Source: SVTX01 sp964629615 (lineage in GTDB: Bacteria > Bacillota > Clostridia > Oscillospirales > CAG-272). From it: 30,745 bases of DNA. Position numbers and translations under genes: made by a program. Below the pieces are notes generated by a model. That model made no database searches, was not told where the DNA came from, and saw only the letters and a list, made by a program, of their open reading frames with translations. Positions within the stretch are counted from its first letter, which is position 1, and each line of letters opens with the position of its first letter. This document shows, one piece after another, positions 1 through 8,500 of this stretch. The stretch spans positions 1-30,745 of the forward strand of contig CAZVUD010000020.1 of NCBI GenBank assembly GCA_964629615.1, written 5' to 3'.

Positions 1-19
1 GTCTGTCTGTCTGTCTGTC
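1..19. repeat. (GTCT)n tetranucleotide repeat at the window edge
   Basis: Four complete GTCT units plus GTC form the first 19 bases. Read on the minus strand this is a GACA repeat directly downstream of a consensus promoter (25-53), so it would lie at the very 5' end of a leftward transcript. The repeat may extend beyond the window. It could be a length-variable microsatellite or simply the edge of a contig that broke in low-complexity sequence. Confidence 0.8.
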
Positions 20-24
20 AAGGC

Positions 25-53
25 ATTATACACGACCCTTCTCCTCCTGTCAA
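25..53 (-). promoter_or_regulatory. Sigma-A promoter pointing off the left edge
   Basis: On the minus strand TTGACA (48-53) and TATAAT (25-30) are separated by exactly 17 bp, a perfect consensus. Transcription would start near position 18, inside the GACA repeat, and run out of the window. The gene it serves cannot be seen. Confidence 0.75.
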
Positions 54-89
54 GTAATTTTTCGTAAATTTATCTTAATTTACTTCTTC

Positions 90-118
90 ATTTTATCATA
101 TTATGCACGGTTTGTCAA
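90..118 (-). promoter_or_regulatory. Second leftward sigma-A promoter
   Basis: On the minus strand TTGACA (113-118) and TAAAAT (90-95) are 17 bp apart, and TG one base before the -10 makes it an extended -10. It lies upstream of the promoter at 25-53, so the unseen leftward gene would have tandem promoters. Confidence 0.6.
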
Positions 119-158
119 GTACCCATTTTTGATGCGCACGTATAAATGAATGCTCATG

Positions 159-962
159 TCACGAATAAGCGGAAAATCCACCGTCTACGGGTATTACAAC
201 TCCCGTAACATATGACGACATATTCGGATCTGTCAAAAATTTCAAGACACCGAGAAGCTCATCGGGTCTGCCAAAGCGCCCCATTGGAGTCGATGACAAT
301 ATCTTTTCCGCATCAGGTGTAGTATCATCAGAGCATTTTCCGTCTCTTGTAAAGTATCCGGGAGCTATGGCATTGACTCTTATGCCTGTCTTTGCAAAAT
401 GCACAGCCAGCCATTTTGTAAAATTGGAGAGTGCCGCCTTTGCAGAGCCGTACACAAGATTTTTTGTTATAGGCGCATATGCCTCCATAGATGTTATATT
501 CACTATCGAGCATCCCTCTCCAGAAAGCATATCCTTTGAAAATACCTGCGTGGGGATAAGCACACCCTTTACATTCAGATCGAAAACAAAGTCATACACA
601 GGGCTGTCAAGATTAAAGAAGGTCGGGATATCGTCACGCTTTTCATCCCCTTCCTCATAATACTCATGGGCAGTGGAGGCAGAGCTGATATTTCCGCCTG
701 CACCGTTTATAAGCACATTACATTTGCCAAGCTCGGCAGTGATCTTTTTTCTTGCCGCCTCAAGTGCTTCTCTGTCAAGCACGTCAGCACAGTATGCCTT
801 GGCAAGTCCGCCGTACATACACACCTCGTCGCACACTCTCTGTGCGGCTTCTTCATCTATATCGATAAGCGCGACTGCATAGCCCTCCTTTGCCATTTCA
901 TGGGCAAAGGATGAGCATATAGCTCCGCCTGCGCCTGTTATAACGCAAACCTTGTTATACAT
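159..962 (-). CDS. SDR-family oxidoreductase, D-mannonate oxidoreductase (fructuronate reductase) type
   Basis: A 267-residue cytoplasmic NAD(P)-dependent short-chain dehydrogenase. The Rossmann loop (TGAGGAIC, residues 9-16), Asn130, Ser158 and the YGSAK motif (Tyr171, Lys175) give the classical Asn-Ser-Tyr-Lys tetrad. The insertion around residues 112-140, with FFNLD and FDLNVKGVLIPTQVF, resembles the SDRs that interconvert D-fructuronate and D-mannonate in hexuronate catabolism. That substrate is inferred from family resemblance, since no uxuA or uxaC is nearby. One oddity is that the last glycine of the dinucleotide-binding loop is Cys16. The ATG start has GGAGGGG about 5 bases upstream. 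It is transcribed away from the ThuA-like gene, from its own promoter at 993-1021, and the two may share a sugar-related role. Confidence 0.85.
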   Translation of the reverse strand: MYNKVCVITGAGGAICSSFAHEMAKEGYAVALIDIDEEAAQRVCDEVCMYGGLAKAYCADVLDREALEAARKKITAELGKCNVLINGAGGNISSASTAHEYYEEGDEKRDDIPTFFNLDSPVYDFVFDLNVKGVLIPTQVFSKDMLSGEGCSIVNITSMEAYAPITKNLVYGSAKAALSNFTKWLAVHFAKTGIRVNAIAPGYFTRDGKCSDDTTPDAEKILSSTPMGRFGRPDELLGVLKFLTDPNMSSYVTGVVIPVDGGFSAYS

Positions 963-992
963 AGCCCCTCCGTTTTATATATTTCTCTTATA

Positions 993-1021
993 ATTATATC
1001 ACAGAAAGCAATTATTGTAAA
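993..1021 (-). promoter_or_regulatory. Promoter of the SDR gene
   Basis: On the minus strand TTTACA (1016-1021), a 17-bp spacer and TATAAT (993-998), with TG one base before the -10. It is placed about 30 bp upstream of the SDR start codon. Confidence 0.7.
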
Positions 1022-1069
1022 GATTTTTCCGAAATATAATAAAAATTTGTTAATACGCGCGAATTTCTC

Positions 1070-1098
1070 TTGATTTTATAAGAATATGGGTGTATAAT
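1070..1098 (+). promoter_or_regulatory. Promoter of the ThuA-like gene
   Basis: TTGATT (1070-1075), a 17-bp spacer and TATAAT (1093-1098), about 64 bp upstream of the ATG at 1162. It is back to back with the SDR promoter. The roughly 50 bp between them contain a CGCGCG core flanked by AAATT-type arms (about 1042-1066) that could be a shared operator. Confidence 0.65.
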
Positions 1099-1161
1099 AA
1101 GTATAAATACAGATCCTTTAGCGTATTATACGCACATGATCTGATGAAACGGAGAATTACT

Positions 1162-1905
1162 ATGTCACAAAAGATCAATGTAGTTATATGGAACGAATAC
1201 AGACACGAAAGATTTGAGGACGCATGCCGCGAGATATACCCTGAGGGTATCCATGGCTGTATCAAGAGCTTTCTTAGCGAAAATGATGATCTTGATGTCA
1301 CATTGGCTGCGCTGGACGATGAGTTTCAGGGGCTTCCCGACAGCCTGCTTGAAAACACCGATGTGCTCATCTGGTGGGGTCACATGGCACATCACGAGGT
1401 AAGTGATGAGCTTGTTGAAAAGATACGCGCAAGAGTATATGCAGGTAAGATGGGACTTATAGTTCTGCATTCAGGTCACCACTCCAAGGTGTTTAAGCAG
1501 GTAGTGGGCACAACAGGCAATCTTTCATGGGGCAGAGATCAAAAAGAGGTCATCTGGAATCTCGATCCCTCACATCCGATAGCCGCAGGGCTTCCCGATC
1601 ATTTCACACTTGATCTTGAGGAATTGTACTGCGAGCCATTCTACATACCCACTCCCGATGCTTTGGTATTCGGCAGCTGGTATGAGGACGGATTTATCTT
1701 CAGAAGCGGTGTTTGCTTTAACAGAGGTCTTGGAAAGGTATTCTACTTCCAGCCCGGTCACGAATTCTGCCGCTCCTTCTACAATCCTTATGTGCGCAAG
1801 ATAATCACAAACGCCGTTTATTGGGCAAAGCCTGCATGCATCGGCTTTGAGGTTCCGAACGGTGCGCCCAATGTAACATACAAGGTGACAGAGGAATTTA
1901 ATTAA
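1162..1905 (+). CDS. ThuA-like (trehalose utilization) domain protein
   Basis: A 247-residue cytoplasmic protein made of a single ThuA domain, the glutamine-amidotransferase-like fold found in sugar-catabolism loci. Recognisable family blocks are WWGHMAHHEV near residue 70, GLIVLHSGHHSKVF near 100, the PTPDALVFGSWYEDG region near 170 and the FYFQPGHE motif near 200. ThuA proteins are linked to trehalose and other glycoside use, but the reaction of this subgroup is not settled. The start is the ATG at 1162, which has GGAG 7 bases upstream; the longer in-frame extension to 1090 has no ribosome site and overlaps the promoter. The gene is followed by a strong hairpin and is probably monocistronic. 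Divergence from the SDR suggests co-regulation. Confidence 0.85.
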   Translation: MSQKINVVIWNEYRHERFEDACREIYPEGIHGCIKSFLSENDDLDVTLAALDDEFQGLPDSLLENTDVLIWWGHMAHHEVSDELVEKIRARVYAGKMGLIVLHSGHHSKVFKQVVGTTGNLSWGRDQKEVIWNLDPSHPIAAGLPDHFTLDLEELYCEPFYIPTPDALVFGSWYEDGFIFRSGVCFNRGLGKVFYFQPGHEFCRSFYNPYVRKIITNAVYWAKPACIGFEVPNGAPNVTYKVTEEFN

Positions 1906-1911
1906 AATACG

Positions 1912-1951
1912 AATTGCCGCAAGGAAGTCCTTGCGGCAATTGCTTTATATT
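1912..1951 (+). terminator. Bidirectional intrinsic terminator
   Basis: Perfect 13-bp stem (1912-1924 with 1929-1941), loop AAGT, followed on the plus strand by a T-rich tract. It lies between two convergent genes. The minus-strand side is also T-rich, so it can serve both. Confidence 0.85.
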
Positions 1952-2457
1952 TTAAATATAAGTATGAAATTCAAGACCGTGACATACATCCACCACAAAA
2001 GAAATGCTATCCCCCAGAGTATCCCCATTCCCTTCACTCTCGACCATACGCCTATAAGAGAAGCGCACAGGATAAGGCATATCGCGGCTATAAAAAATGC
2101 GGGTATTACGGATATTTGCAAAAACAGCGTCGGATACCACATAAGCGACATAAAAAACAGCACCGCAAACAATATCCCTCCGCGATAGATATTTGCCACC
2201 TCCTCGGCGCAAAGGCTCTTTTTTACAGCCTTGCAAATTATATATCCGAGATAGCATCCGCCTGCAAAAAATGCCGCTATATGCAGTATTGAAAACAGCC
2301 AAAACGGCGAGAACAGATCACCTTCATCTATCTTATAGAGAAACTCATACGGGCTTTTGCAATACAGCCTCACGACAAAGGCGATAGCGGCATAGGTAGC
2401 GCCGCAGATAAGCTGCAGCTTATCTATCTTTTTTTGAGAGGATCGGCATTTTGACAT
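1945..2457 (-). CDS. Putative TspO/MBR-like integral membrane protein
   Basis: 170 residues with about five hydrophobic segments. The C-terminal half reads like a divergent TspO/MBR (tryptophan-rich sensory) protein: a LMWYPTLFLQ stretch (about residues 104-113, where the family has an NxxW..LF segment) and a final helix WGIAFLLWWMYVTVLNF that matches the PYxxWxxFAxxLN type of ending. TspO proteins bind tetrapyrroles or sterols in the membrane. The assignment here rests only on this pattern, and a lineage-specific membrane protein is the alternative. The N-terminal segment (residues 1-85) has extra hydrophobic sequence outside the core. GAGGTG lies about 7 bases before the ATG. The gene stands alone downstream of the penicillin-binding protein. 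Confidence 0.45.
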   Translation of the reverse strand: MSKCRSSQKKIDKLQLICGATYAAIAFVVRLYCKSPYEFLYKIDEGDLFSPFWLFSILHIAAFFAGGCYLGYIICKAVKKSLCAEEVANIYRGGILFAVLFFMSLMWYPTLFLQISVIPAFFIAAICLILCASLIGVWSRVKGMGILWGIAFLLWWMYVTVLNFILIFKI

Positions 2458-2480
2458 TTTTATACACCTCGCATAAATAA

Positions 2481-2521
2481 TGAAGAGAGCTCACAGCCAA
2501 TTTACTTTTACGCTCTCTTCA
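2481..2521 (-). terminator. Hairpin downstream of the penicillin-binding protein gene
   Basis: A 10-bp stem (2481-2490 with 2512-2521) with a 21-nt loop lies just after the stop of the minus-strand gene. The following minus-strand tract is only moderately T-rich, so it is a probable but not strong terminator. Confidence 0.4.
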
Positions 2522-2546
2522 CCATTCTATTTTAAAAAGGAATATT

Positions 2547-4577
2547 TTATTCGCAAAACCATCCGTTTTCTATATTTTGTTTTGTGCTGTACTGATCAGG
2601 GGCATCTCCCGTAGTCTTATCATAGCTTAGCTTATGCACACCGCTTGGTATGTGAAAGCTTTTGCTTGCATTCTCATACTCACTCATTTCGTATATCCTG
2701 CTCATGATATCATTCCAGATACTAAGCGTTGGATTTTTCCCGTACATGCTTTTCGGATATTCATATCCCATCCATGCACCTGCCAAAAGCGAGGGTGTAT
2801 ATCCTATAAAATAGCGGTCATATGTGCCTGTGGTCGTTCCTGTTTTTCCTGCAACGCTGACGCGGTCATCAAGTCCTATTGCACCGCGTGCAGTACCATC
2901 ATTCACAACGCCCTCAAGCAGCTTTGTCATGATAGCGGCGTTTTCTGGCGATATCACATATTCGCCGTCATCGCTGCTGTCAAGCAGGATATTGCCGTTA
3001 TGATCGGTCACCTTGTAATATGAGCGCGGTCTTTTATATTCACCTGCGTCAAATATCGTATATGCCGCCGTAAGCTCGCGCAGGGTCACGCCGTTTTCGT
3101 GCTGACCGAGGGCAAGCGAAGCAGGACACTCATCAAATACCGCTGTGTCTGTTGCATGATGCAGCGAAGCAAATCCGAGCTTTTCTTTAAGAAATCTCAA
3201 ACTCTCATTTACGCCAAGCTGATTTAGTATCTTAACAGGCACTGTGTTCAGCGAATGCTTTACGGCATAAGCAATATCCACATTTCCAACATATGTGCCC
3301 GACGCATTTCGCGGCCACGGCGTATTTTCAGATATCACAGGCGAATCCTCATATATGCTCGACCAGCTTATGATACCCCTCTCAAGGGCAGGCGCATACA
3401 CCGACAAGGGCTTGATAGCCGAGCCTGACGGTCTTTTTGTGTCTGTTGCAAAATTCTGTATTCGATCCTTCTCCTTCTTGCCGATGTTCCCTGCTACACC
3501 GAGGATATCGCCTGTTTTTTGATCTATTATAATAAATGCAGATGCAAGCCCTGTGTCTGCATTTTTAAAGTTGCCTGTATCCTCATAGTATCCTTCAACT
3601 ATCCTTTGTATATCGGTATCAACGGCTGTGTATATCTTAAGTCCGCCCATATACAGCATATCAGACGCCGCACTGCGGCTTATCTTATATTTCTCACAAA
3701 GAGCATTTATAACATCGTCTATCACCATATCGGTATACCATGAATTGACACCCTCTGTATCTGTATCCGATATATTCAGCACTATCTCCTCAGAGAGTGC
3801 CGCATTGAGGCTCTCATTGTCGATATAACCCTCATCATACATACACTTCAAAATGATATCACGTCTTTTTTTATTGTTCTCCGCCATTTTTATGGGATCG
3901 TAATAGGTGGGATTATTGGTTATCGCCGCAATGCAGGCGCACTGTGCAAGATCAAGATCCTGCAGATCCAAAGAAAAATAATACCTTGCCGCCGATCTGA
4001 CGCCTCTGCATCCGTTTCCCAAATTTATGATATTCAAATACATCTCAAGTATCTCGTCCTTTGTATATCTGCTCTCAAGATCAAGCGCGCAGAATATCTC
4101 GTTTATCTTGCGCCTTGCACTTATCTCGTCAAGCCCCGTAAGGTTCTTTACGAGCTGCTGTGTTATAGTCGATGCTCCGAATGACGAATGGCGCTTAAAT
4201 ATATAATTCATGCTTGCACGCGAAGTTCTTATAAGATCCACACCGTTGTGCCTGTAAAAATTTCTGTCTTCAATGGCTATAAATGCGTCCTTAAGGTGCT
4301 GTGGCACTTCATCTATCGACACCCTTTCGTATTTCTGCGCGCCATGTATTTCACAGTAAAGCTTGCTTTCAACCTTTTTTGATGCATATGTCCTGTCTGC
4401 ATAATCAAAATAATAAAGCTTGCTCTCGCCGCTCTGCATATGCCCCTCTATCACGGCATCATCTATTTGGTTATTTGTATATGGAATTATCCTTTTGTAA
4501 GCCGCAAAGGACATTACGAGCAGTATCAAAAGCATTACGTTCAGCATCACGAGCAATATCCTGAATATCCTTCTCAT
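2547..4577 (-). CDS. Class A penicillin-binding protein (transglycosylase/transpeptidase, PBP1A type)
   Basis: 676 residues that polymerise and cross-link peptidoglycan outside the membrane. A single N-terminal anchor spans about residues 5-26. The glycosyltransferase family 51 domain follows, with EDRNFYRH (catalytic Glu103), GASTITQQL (about 134-142) and RKINEIFCALDLE. The transpeptidase domain has SAIK (nucleophile Ser386, Lys389), SLN (442-444) and KTGTT (578-582). All catalytic motifs are present, so it should be active and beta-lactam sensitive. An ATG 13 codons further upstream (4616) is in frame, but the ATG at 4577 has GAGGTG at good spacing and was chosen. It appears monocistronic. 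Confidence 0.93.
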   Translation of the reverse strand: MRRIFRILLVMLNVMLLILLVMSFAAYKRIIPYTNNQIDDAVIEGHMQSGESKLYYFDYADRTYASKKVESKLYCEIHGAQKYERVSIDEVPQHLKDAFIAIEDRNFYRHNGVDLIRTSRASMNYIFKRHSSFGASTITQQLVKNLTGLDEISARRKINEIFCALDLESRYTKDEILEMYLNIINLGNGCRGVRSAARYYFSLDLQDLDLAQCACIAAITNNPTYYDPIKMAENNKKRRDIILKCMYDEGYIDNESLNAALSEEIVLNISDTDTEGVNSWYTDMVIDDVINALCEKYKISRSAASDMLYMGGLKIYTAVDTDIQRIVEGYYEDTGNFKNADTGLASAFIIIDQKTGDILGVAGNIGKKEKDRIQNFATDTKRPSGSAIKPLSVYAPALERGIISWSSIYEDSPVISENTPWPRNASGTYVGNVDIAYAVKHSLNTVPVKILNQLGVNESLRFLKEKLGFASLHHATDTAVFDECPASLALGQHENGVTLRELTAAYTIFDAGEYKRPRSYYKVTDHNGNILLDSSDDGEYVISPENAAIMTKLLEGVVNDGTARGAIGLDDRVSVAGKTGTTTGTYDRYFIGYTPSLLAGAWMGYEYPKSMYGKNPTLSIWNDIMSRIYEMSEYENASKSFHIPSGVHKLSYDKTTGDAPDQYSTKQNIENGWFCE

Positions 4578-4690
4578 ATCACACCTCAAAAATGTTTCTG
4601 CATATATTTTTCTCATATAATTCCCGTAAAACTCAAATAATTATTTTGAATATCTGTATTTTTCTTGAAGCACTTATACTTTAGGGCAAA

Positions 4691-4725
4691 ATATCCTCCG
4701 TTTGGCAATGCCGCACGGAGGATAT
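4691..4725 (-). terminator. Terminator of the VanZ-like/metallophosphoesterase operon
   Basis: An 11-bp perfect stem (4691-4701 with 4715-4725) lies 48 bp after the metallophosphoesterase stop. On the minus strand the stem ends in ATATTTTG, giving a short U tract. Confidence 0.7.
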
Positions 4726-4773
4726 CTGAATTTATTTATTTTCAATTTCAAAAATTTGCTGTCGCCTTATCGG

Positions 4774-5544
4774 CTATATACTTTTCGGTGCATGAGATAT
4801 ATTTATGCAAAGTATCTCGCAGGGATTGAATAATCTCGGTATCGGGAAAACAGAATTTGCCGCTCCGCAGCTGACTATAAATCTCCCGTCATACAAGCCC
4901 TTTGTATACTTTGGAAACACGCCCTGCTGCGGCGCATACAAGCCTGCGCCAAACAATCTCCACTGACCGCCGTGCGCATGACCTGATATAACAAGGTCGA
5001 TATCACGCTCTTTAATATACGACTCATAATACTCGGGGTGATGCGACATAAGTATCTTGTAGCCCGACATATCGGCAAATCTGTCTAAAGCGCAAAGATC
5101 TGGAATATTCTCTCTTTGCGATACAAGTCCGCTTGAGAGTCCGCCTATACAAATACCGTCATGCATTACATATTCATCATCAAGCAGTACGACGCCCGTT
5201 GAATGTATGGCACAAAGATTTTCATTTGTTATAATGCGTCCTGTGTCTCCGTATCTGCGCCTATCGCTCGACCCAGAATACAGCTCGTGATTTCCAAAGG
5301 AATAATACACCTTTGCTATCTTTGACAGCTCATGCAAAAAGGACAGTCCGTTTTTATTATCCTCATCTCTGTATCCGTCAAGGCGCTCAAGGATATCGCC
5401 AACGCAAAGTATGATATCAGGAGACAGCGATCTTATCTTTTCGGTAAGCGCCGCGCTCGCTCTGTTATGGGTATCTGATAGTGCACATATGCATATATCT
5501 GCACACGGCTTTTCGGTCAGCAGATCATATGTTCTGACTTTCAT
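4774..5544 (-). CDS. Calcineurin-like metallophosphoesterase (YkuE/LpxG type)
   Basis: 256 residues. All dimetal-site motifs are present: DTH (24-26), GD (49-50), GNHE (84-87), the HH pair at 168-169 and GHAHGG (188-193). The arrangement, with the GLYAPQQGVFPKYTKGLY region and the late IVSCGAANSV strand, is that of the YkuE-like group of phosphoesterases that act on membrane or envelope phosphodiesters. The substrate is unknown, and there is no clear N-terminal signal or anchor, unlike many YkuE proteins. Its start lies 20 bp inside the end of the upstream VanZ-like gene, so the two are translationally coupled. The start codon is fixed only by this overlap, and no strong ribosome site is seen inside the preceding gene. 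Confidence 0.85.
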   Translation of the reverse strand: MKVRTYDLLTEKPCADICICALSDTHNRASAALTEKIRSLSPDIILCVGDILERLDGYRDEDNKNGLSFLHELSKIAKVYYSFGNHELYSGSSDRRRYGDTGRIITNENLCAIHSTGVVLLDDEYVMHDGICIGGLSSGLVSQRENIPDLCALDRFADMSGYKILMSHHPEYYESYIKERDIDLVISGHAHGGQWRLFGAGLYAPQQGVFPKYTKGLYDGRFIVSCGAANSVFPIPRLFNPCEILCINISHAPKSI

Positions 5545-6040
5545 CTGACATTACACCGCTTTCCAACTTACTTTTGACGATATACGCGATCCAAAATGCG
5601 ATCACCGTACCTGCAACCATTCCTATCATGTCGATAAGGACATCCACAAATTGCCCCGATCTTCCCGAGATCCCTCTTTGCAATATAAGCTCATCACACA
5701 TGGCAAAGAGAAAGGAAAATGCTATCGGGATGGAAAACACAAGATATTTTCTGTCTGTTATGGTATGCACAAAAAGTGCAACCAAGAGTGAGAGGAGAGT
5801 GTACTCTGCTATATGAGCGGCTTTTCTTACGGGGTAACCAAGCCTTGCTCTTATCTCGCCGCGTGCCGCATCGCTCATTTCTTCGTAATCATCAATGAAT
5901 ATACCTGCTATAAAATCAATGACTCCGTCGCTTCGGCTGCCCGACACCTCGCCGCTTTCTGAAGAAAAGCTGAATATGATCACAGCCACGAGCAAGACAA
6001 GAATGCCTATTATAATACTGAATATATATCTTTTCTTCAT
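5525..6040 (-). CDS. VanZ-like membrane protein
   Basis: 171 residues with four to five transmembrane segments. VanZ-family landmarks are FSSESG after helix 1, RKAAHIAEYTLLSLLVALF (from about residue 70), and the acidic loop DELILQRGISGRSGQFVDVLIDMIG (from about 115), which corresponds to the DExxQ...R.....D block of the family. VanZ homologues affect glycopeptide and lipoglycopeptide sensitivity and cell-envelope properties. This is a chromosomal housekeeping paralogue, not part of a van cluster. A TTG four codons upstream is possible, but GGGGG at the right distance favours the ATG at 6040. First gene of a two-gene operon with the metallophosphoesterase. Confidence 0.85.
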   Translation of the reverse strand: MKKRYIFSIIIGILVLLVAVIIFSFSSESGEVSGSRSDGVIDFIAGIFIDDYEEMSDAARGEIRARLGYPVRKAAHIAEYTLLSLLVALFVHTITDRKYLVFSIPIAFSFLFAMCDELILQRGISGRSGQFVDVLIDMIGMVAGTVIAFWIAYIVKSKLESGVMSDESQNI

Positions 6041-6069
6041 CTGTACCCCCAATGCATGTAATATTTAAG

Positions 6070-6098
6070 ATTATACCAAATTAATGATGTAAAATCAA
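6070..6098 (-). promoter_or_regulatory. Promoter of the VanZ-like operon
   Basis: Minus strand: TTGATT (6093-6098), 17-bp spacer, TATAAT (6070-6075) with TG one base upstream (extended -10). Confidence 0.7.
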
Positions 6099-6138
6099 CC
6101 ACCTAAGGCAAAAATTGTAATTATTTTTTTAGAAATGC

Positions 6139-8448
6139 TTATTTATCAAGCAAAAATCTTATATATGGGTCGGCAATATATATATTTGCATCCCCACGGC
6201 AAGTGGATGTATCAAGATATACTGCTCTCTGCTCATTGCCTATAATGATATTGGATGACAAGTTATCCTTTGGCAGGCTTATCAGATATTTTGATCTCGG
6301 TCCTCGCGCCCCGATAATGAGCGTGTCGGCATTTTTGACCATATCGCATACCATATCCGACTCGCTTTCCTCATATACTGCCGAGGTATAGAGGGTATGT
6401 GTTCCGCCATACTCAATATCGATCAAAGTATACGGCACTGCCGATCTTTTAATATAGCCCTTGGATATGTCGGCATTGACACCGCCAAATAACAGCTTAT
6501 CGTCAGCTCTGTATACTCTTGATAATACCTGCTTTTCCTGTGCACACTTAAGTATGGCGGTCATGGTGTAATATTCGTCCTCACTCTCGGGATACGGCAA
6601 CCACACCTCACGCACGCGCTCGGATGAAAAGAGCCATGACAAGCTTGATATGTGCGCAGTTGAATAATCCGTCATTATGTACGCCTCGATCTCGGAATGA
6701 TTAAGGAGCCGCACCGCATTTGCCGCCGTGCTGACAGAGGATCTGCTGCCGTTTGTGATATCAAATACATAGGCATCATTTCCGCTTGATATCACAATGA
6801 TATCGCTCTGATTTGACGGATCGGCATAGACAACACTAAGATCACGCATATCCATCTGCCGACTCACATATACATTCACAAACAGAGCCGCGACCACCGT
6901 AAACACCGAGATAAAGGACACCCATTTGCGCTTGAACGGCAATGCGAGCAAAATCAGTGTGCATATCACCGCAAAGACTGCATATACGGTGACATAGCTG
7001 TAATTAAACACTATAAGAGCATCCTTCAAAGAGGACATATCCGAGCACAGATCCAGCATCAATGAAGCAAAATACCGTATCAGCTTGACCGCAAGCTCGG
7101 ATATATACGGTATGCGCCCGATAAACGGCAGGATAGCCGAAGCGGATATTACAACAGCTGTCGGCAAGGACAGCAAGGCGGACGCCAGAAAGCTGTACCT
7201 TGAATACTCACGTGTAAATATGCAAAGCACGCCTATCAGCCCAAGGAGAGCAAAAAGCGAGGTCGCAAACAGTGTCACTGTATATTTTAGTGCTTTCTTT
7301 AATACAAGCGGAATGCTAAGCTTTGCCGCAGTCCGCTCCAGAATATCAGCGAACCACGGCATAAATACAACTATGCCGAATGTAGCCGCAAAGGACATCC
7401 AGAATGCCGCATCGACTACAGCGCCGTGCGAGAAAAGTATTATTACCGTGCCTGCAAATGAGAGAGATGTCAACGTATCGGGCAGATAGCAAAGTATCAT
7501 AGACAAATATACGCAAAGCAGCATAAGGACACTGCGCACTGCTGACACGGAAAAGCCTGTGAGGGCGAGATATGATACAGAGATCAGTGTCATTATAACA
7601 GCTCTCGGTACGCGCGGGAGGCGAAGCTTCTTTAATATAAAGGCTATACCGCCCATAAGTATGCCTGTATGCATACCGCTGAGCGCCAATATATGCGACA
7701 CACCGCTTCTTGAAAAATCTCTTACAGTCTCATTTGCCAAGAGATACTTATTCCCAAGCAGCAATGCCGAAGCAAGCCTTCCCTCCTCCTCTCCTATCGC
7801 GCTTCTGAGCGCATAAGAGCATTTATAATTAAGATCATGCATCATGACCGTCAGATCATGCTCATTATCATCTACTATCACATAGCTGTTTTCGTTATCC
7901 GATGTCAAGGACAGGCACATGCCCATAGCAAGCATATCCTGCCGCATCTTATATCCATTGACATCATCTTTAAACTGCTCGGCATGCACATCTGCGTATA
8001 TGACATCTCCGCCAGATACCTCGGATATATAAGAGCACTCAAGACGCGCCTTGAAATTCACCACATCGACCCTGCCGTTATGCATGACATGGTCAACCTT
8101 TACAGTATATGCACTCATATTATTCTTGGAATACTCCTGCGATATAACAGTCGCCTTTATGCGTATGTCGCTTTCGGCATACTTCATCATGCGCTCCATT
8201 TTTACATTAAAATACACATATGATGACAGCATACCAAAAAATACGGCGAAAGCGCATGCGGAGCATACAAGCATCACGCGCCATCTCTTTTTTGTAACTG
8301 CATATATTACTATCAATGCCGCAAAAGCGATCAGAGCAAAGAGAGCGCATATCAGCTTAAATGTCGGAAACAAAAAATACGCAAGGACAGCCGAGGTCAT
8401 AAACAGCGTATTTATAAGAAAAAGATATCTCTTATTAAATATTCTCAT
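6139..8448 (-). CDS. comEC: ComEC/Rec2-family DNA uptake channel with a degenerate metallo-beta-lactamase-like domain
   Basis: 769 residues. There are N-terminal helices (about 8-80), a soluble OB-like region (about 95-195), the Competence channel domain with FSRSGVSHILALSGMHTG (245-262) and about ten helices to residue 525, then a soluble C-terminal domain (535-769). The family's channel carries single-stranded DNA across the membrane during natural transformation. The C-terminal domain normally has HxHxDH zinc ligands. Here the equivalent stretch is TDYSTAH (593-599), which keeps only the last His, and the HHGS motif is replaced by ARGP (714-717). The start is ATG 8448 with GGAGGT about 6 bases upstream; a TTG five codons earlier is rejected. 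No comEA or comEB is next to it. Confidence 0.85.
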   Translation of the reverse strand: MRIFNKRYLFLINTLFMTSAVLAYFLFPTFKLICALFALIAFAALIVIYAVTKKRWRVMLVCSACAFAVFFGMLSSYVYFNVKMERMMKYAESDIRIKATVISQEYSKNNMSAYTVKVDHVMHNGRVDVVNFKARLECSYISEVSGGDVIYADVHAEQFKDDVNGYKMRQDMLAMGMCLSLTSDNENSYVIVDDNEHDLTVMMHDLNYKCSYALRSAIGEEEGRLASALLLGNKYLLANETVRDFSRSGVSHILALSGMHTGILMGGIAFILKKLRLPRVPRAVIMTLISVSYLALTGFSVSAVRSVLMLLCVYLSMILCYLPDTLTSLSFAGTVIILFSHGAVVDAAFWMSFAATFGIVVFMPWFADILERTAAKLSIPLVLKKALKYTVTLFATSLFALLGLIGVLCIFTREYSRYSFLASALLSLPTAVVISASAILPFIGRIPYISELAVKLIRYFASLMLDLCSDMSSLKDALIVFNYSYVTVYAVFAVICTLILLALPFKRKWVSFISVFTVVAALFVNVYVSRQMDMRDLSVVYADPSNQSDIIVISSGNDAYVFDITNGSRSSVSTAANAVRLLNHSEIEAYIMTDYSTAHISSLSWLFSSERVREVWLPYPESEDEYYTMTAILKCAQEKQVLSRVYRADDKLLFGGVNADISKGYIKRSAVPYTLIDIEYGGTHTLYTSAVYEESESDMVCDMVKNADTLIIGARGPRSKYLISLPKDNLSSNIIIGNEQRAVYLDTSTCRGDANIYIADPYIRFLLDK

Positions 8449-8471
8449 ATTACCTCCATGCAAAATTGCGT

Positions 8472-8500
8472 ATTTTTTGTACGAGAGAGAGCCATGTCAA
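8472..8500 (-). promoter_or_regulatory. Possible comEC promoter
   Basis: Minus strand TTGACA (8495-8500) with a 17-bp spacer to AAAAAT (8472-8477). The -35 is perfect, the -10 weak. Confidence 0.35.
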
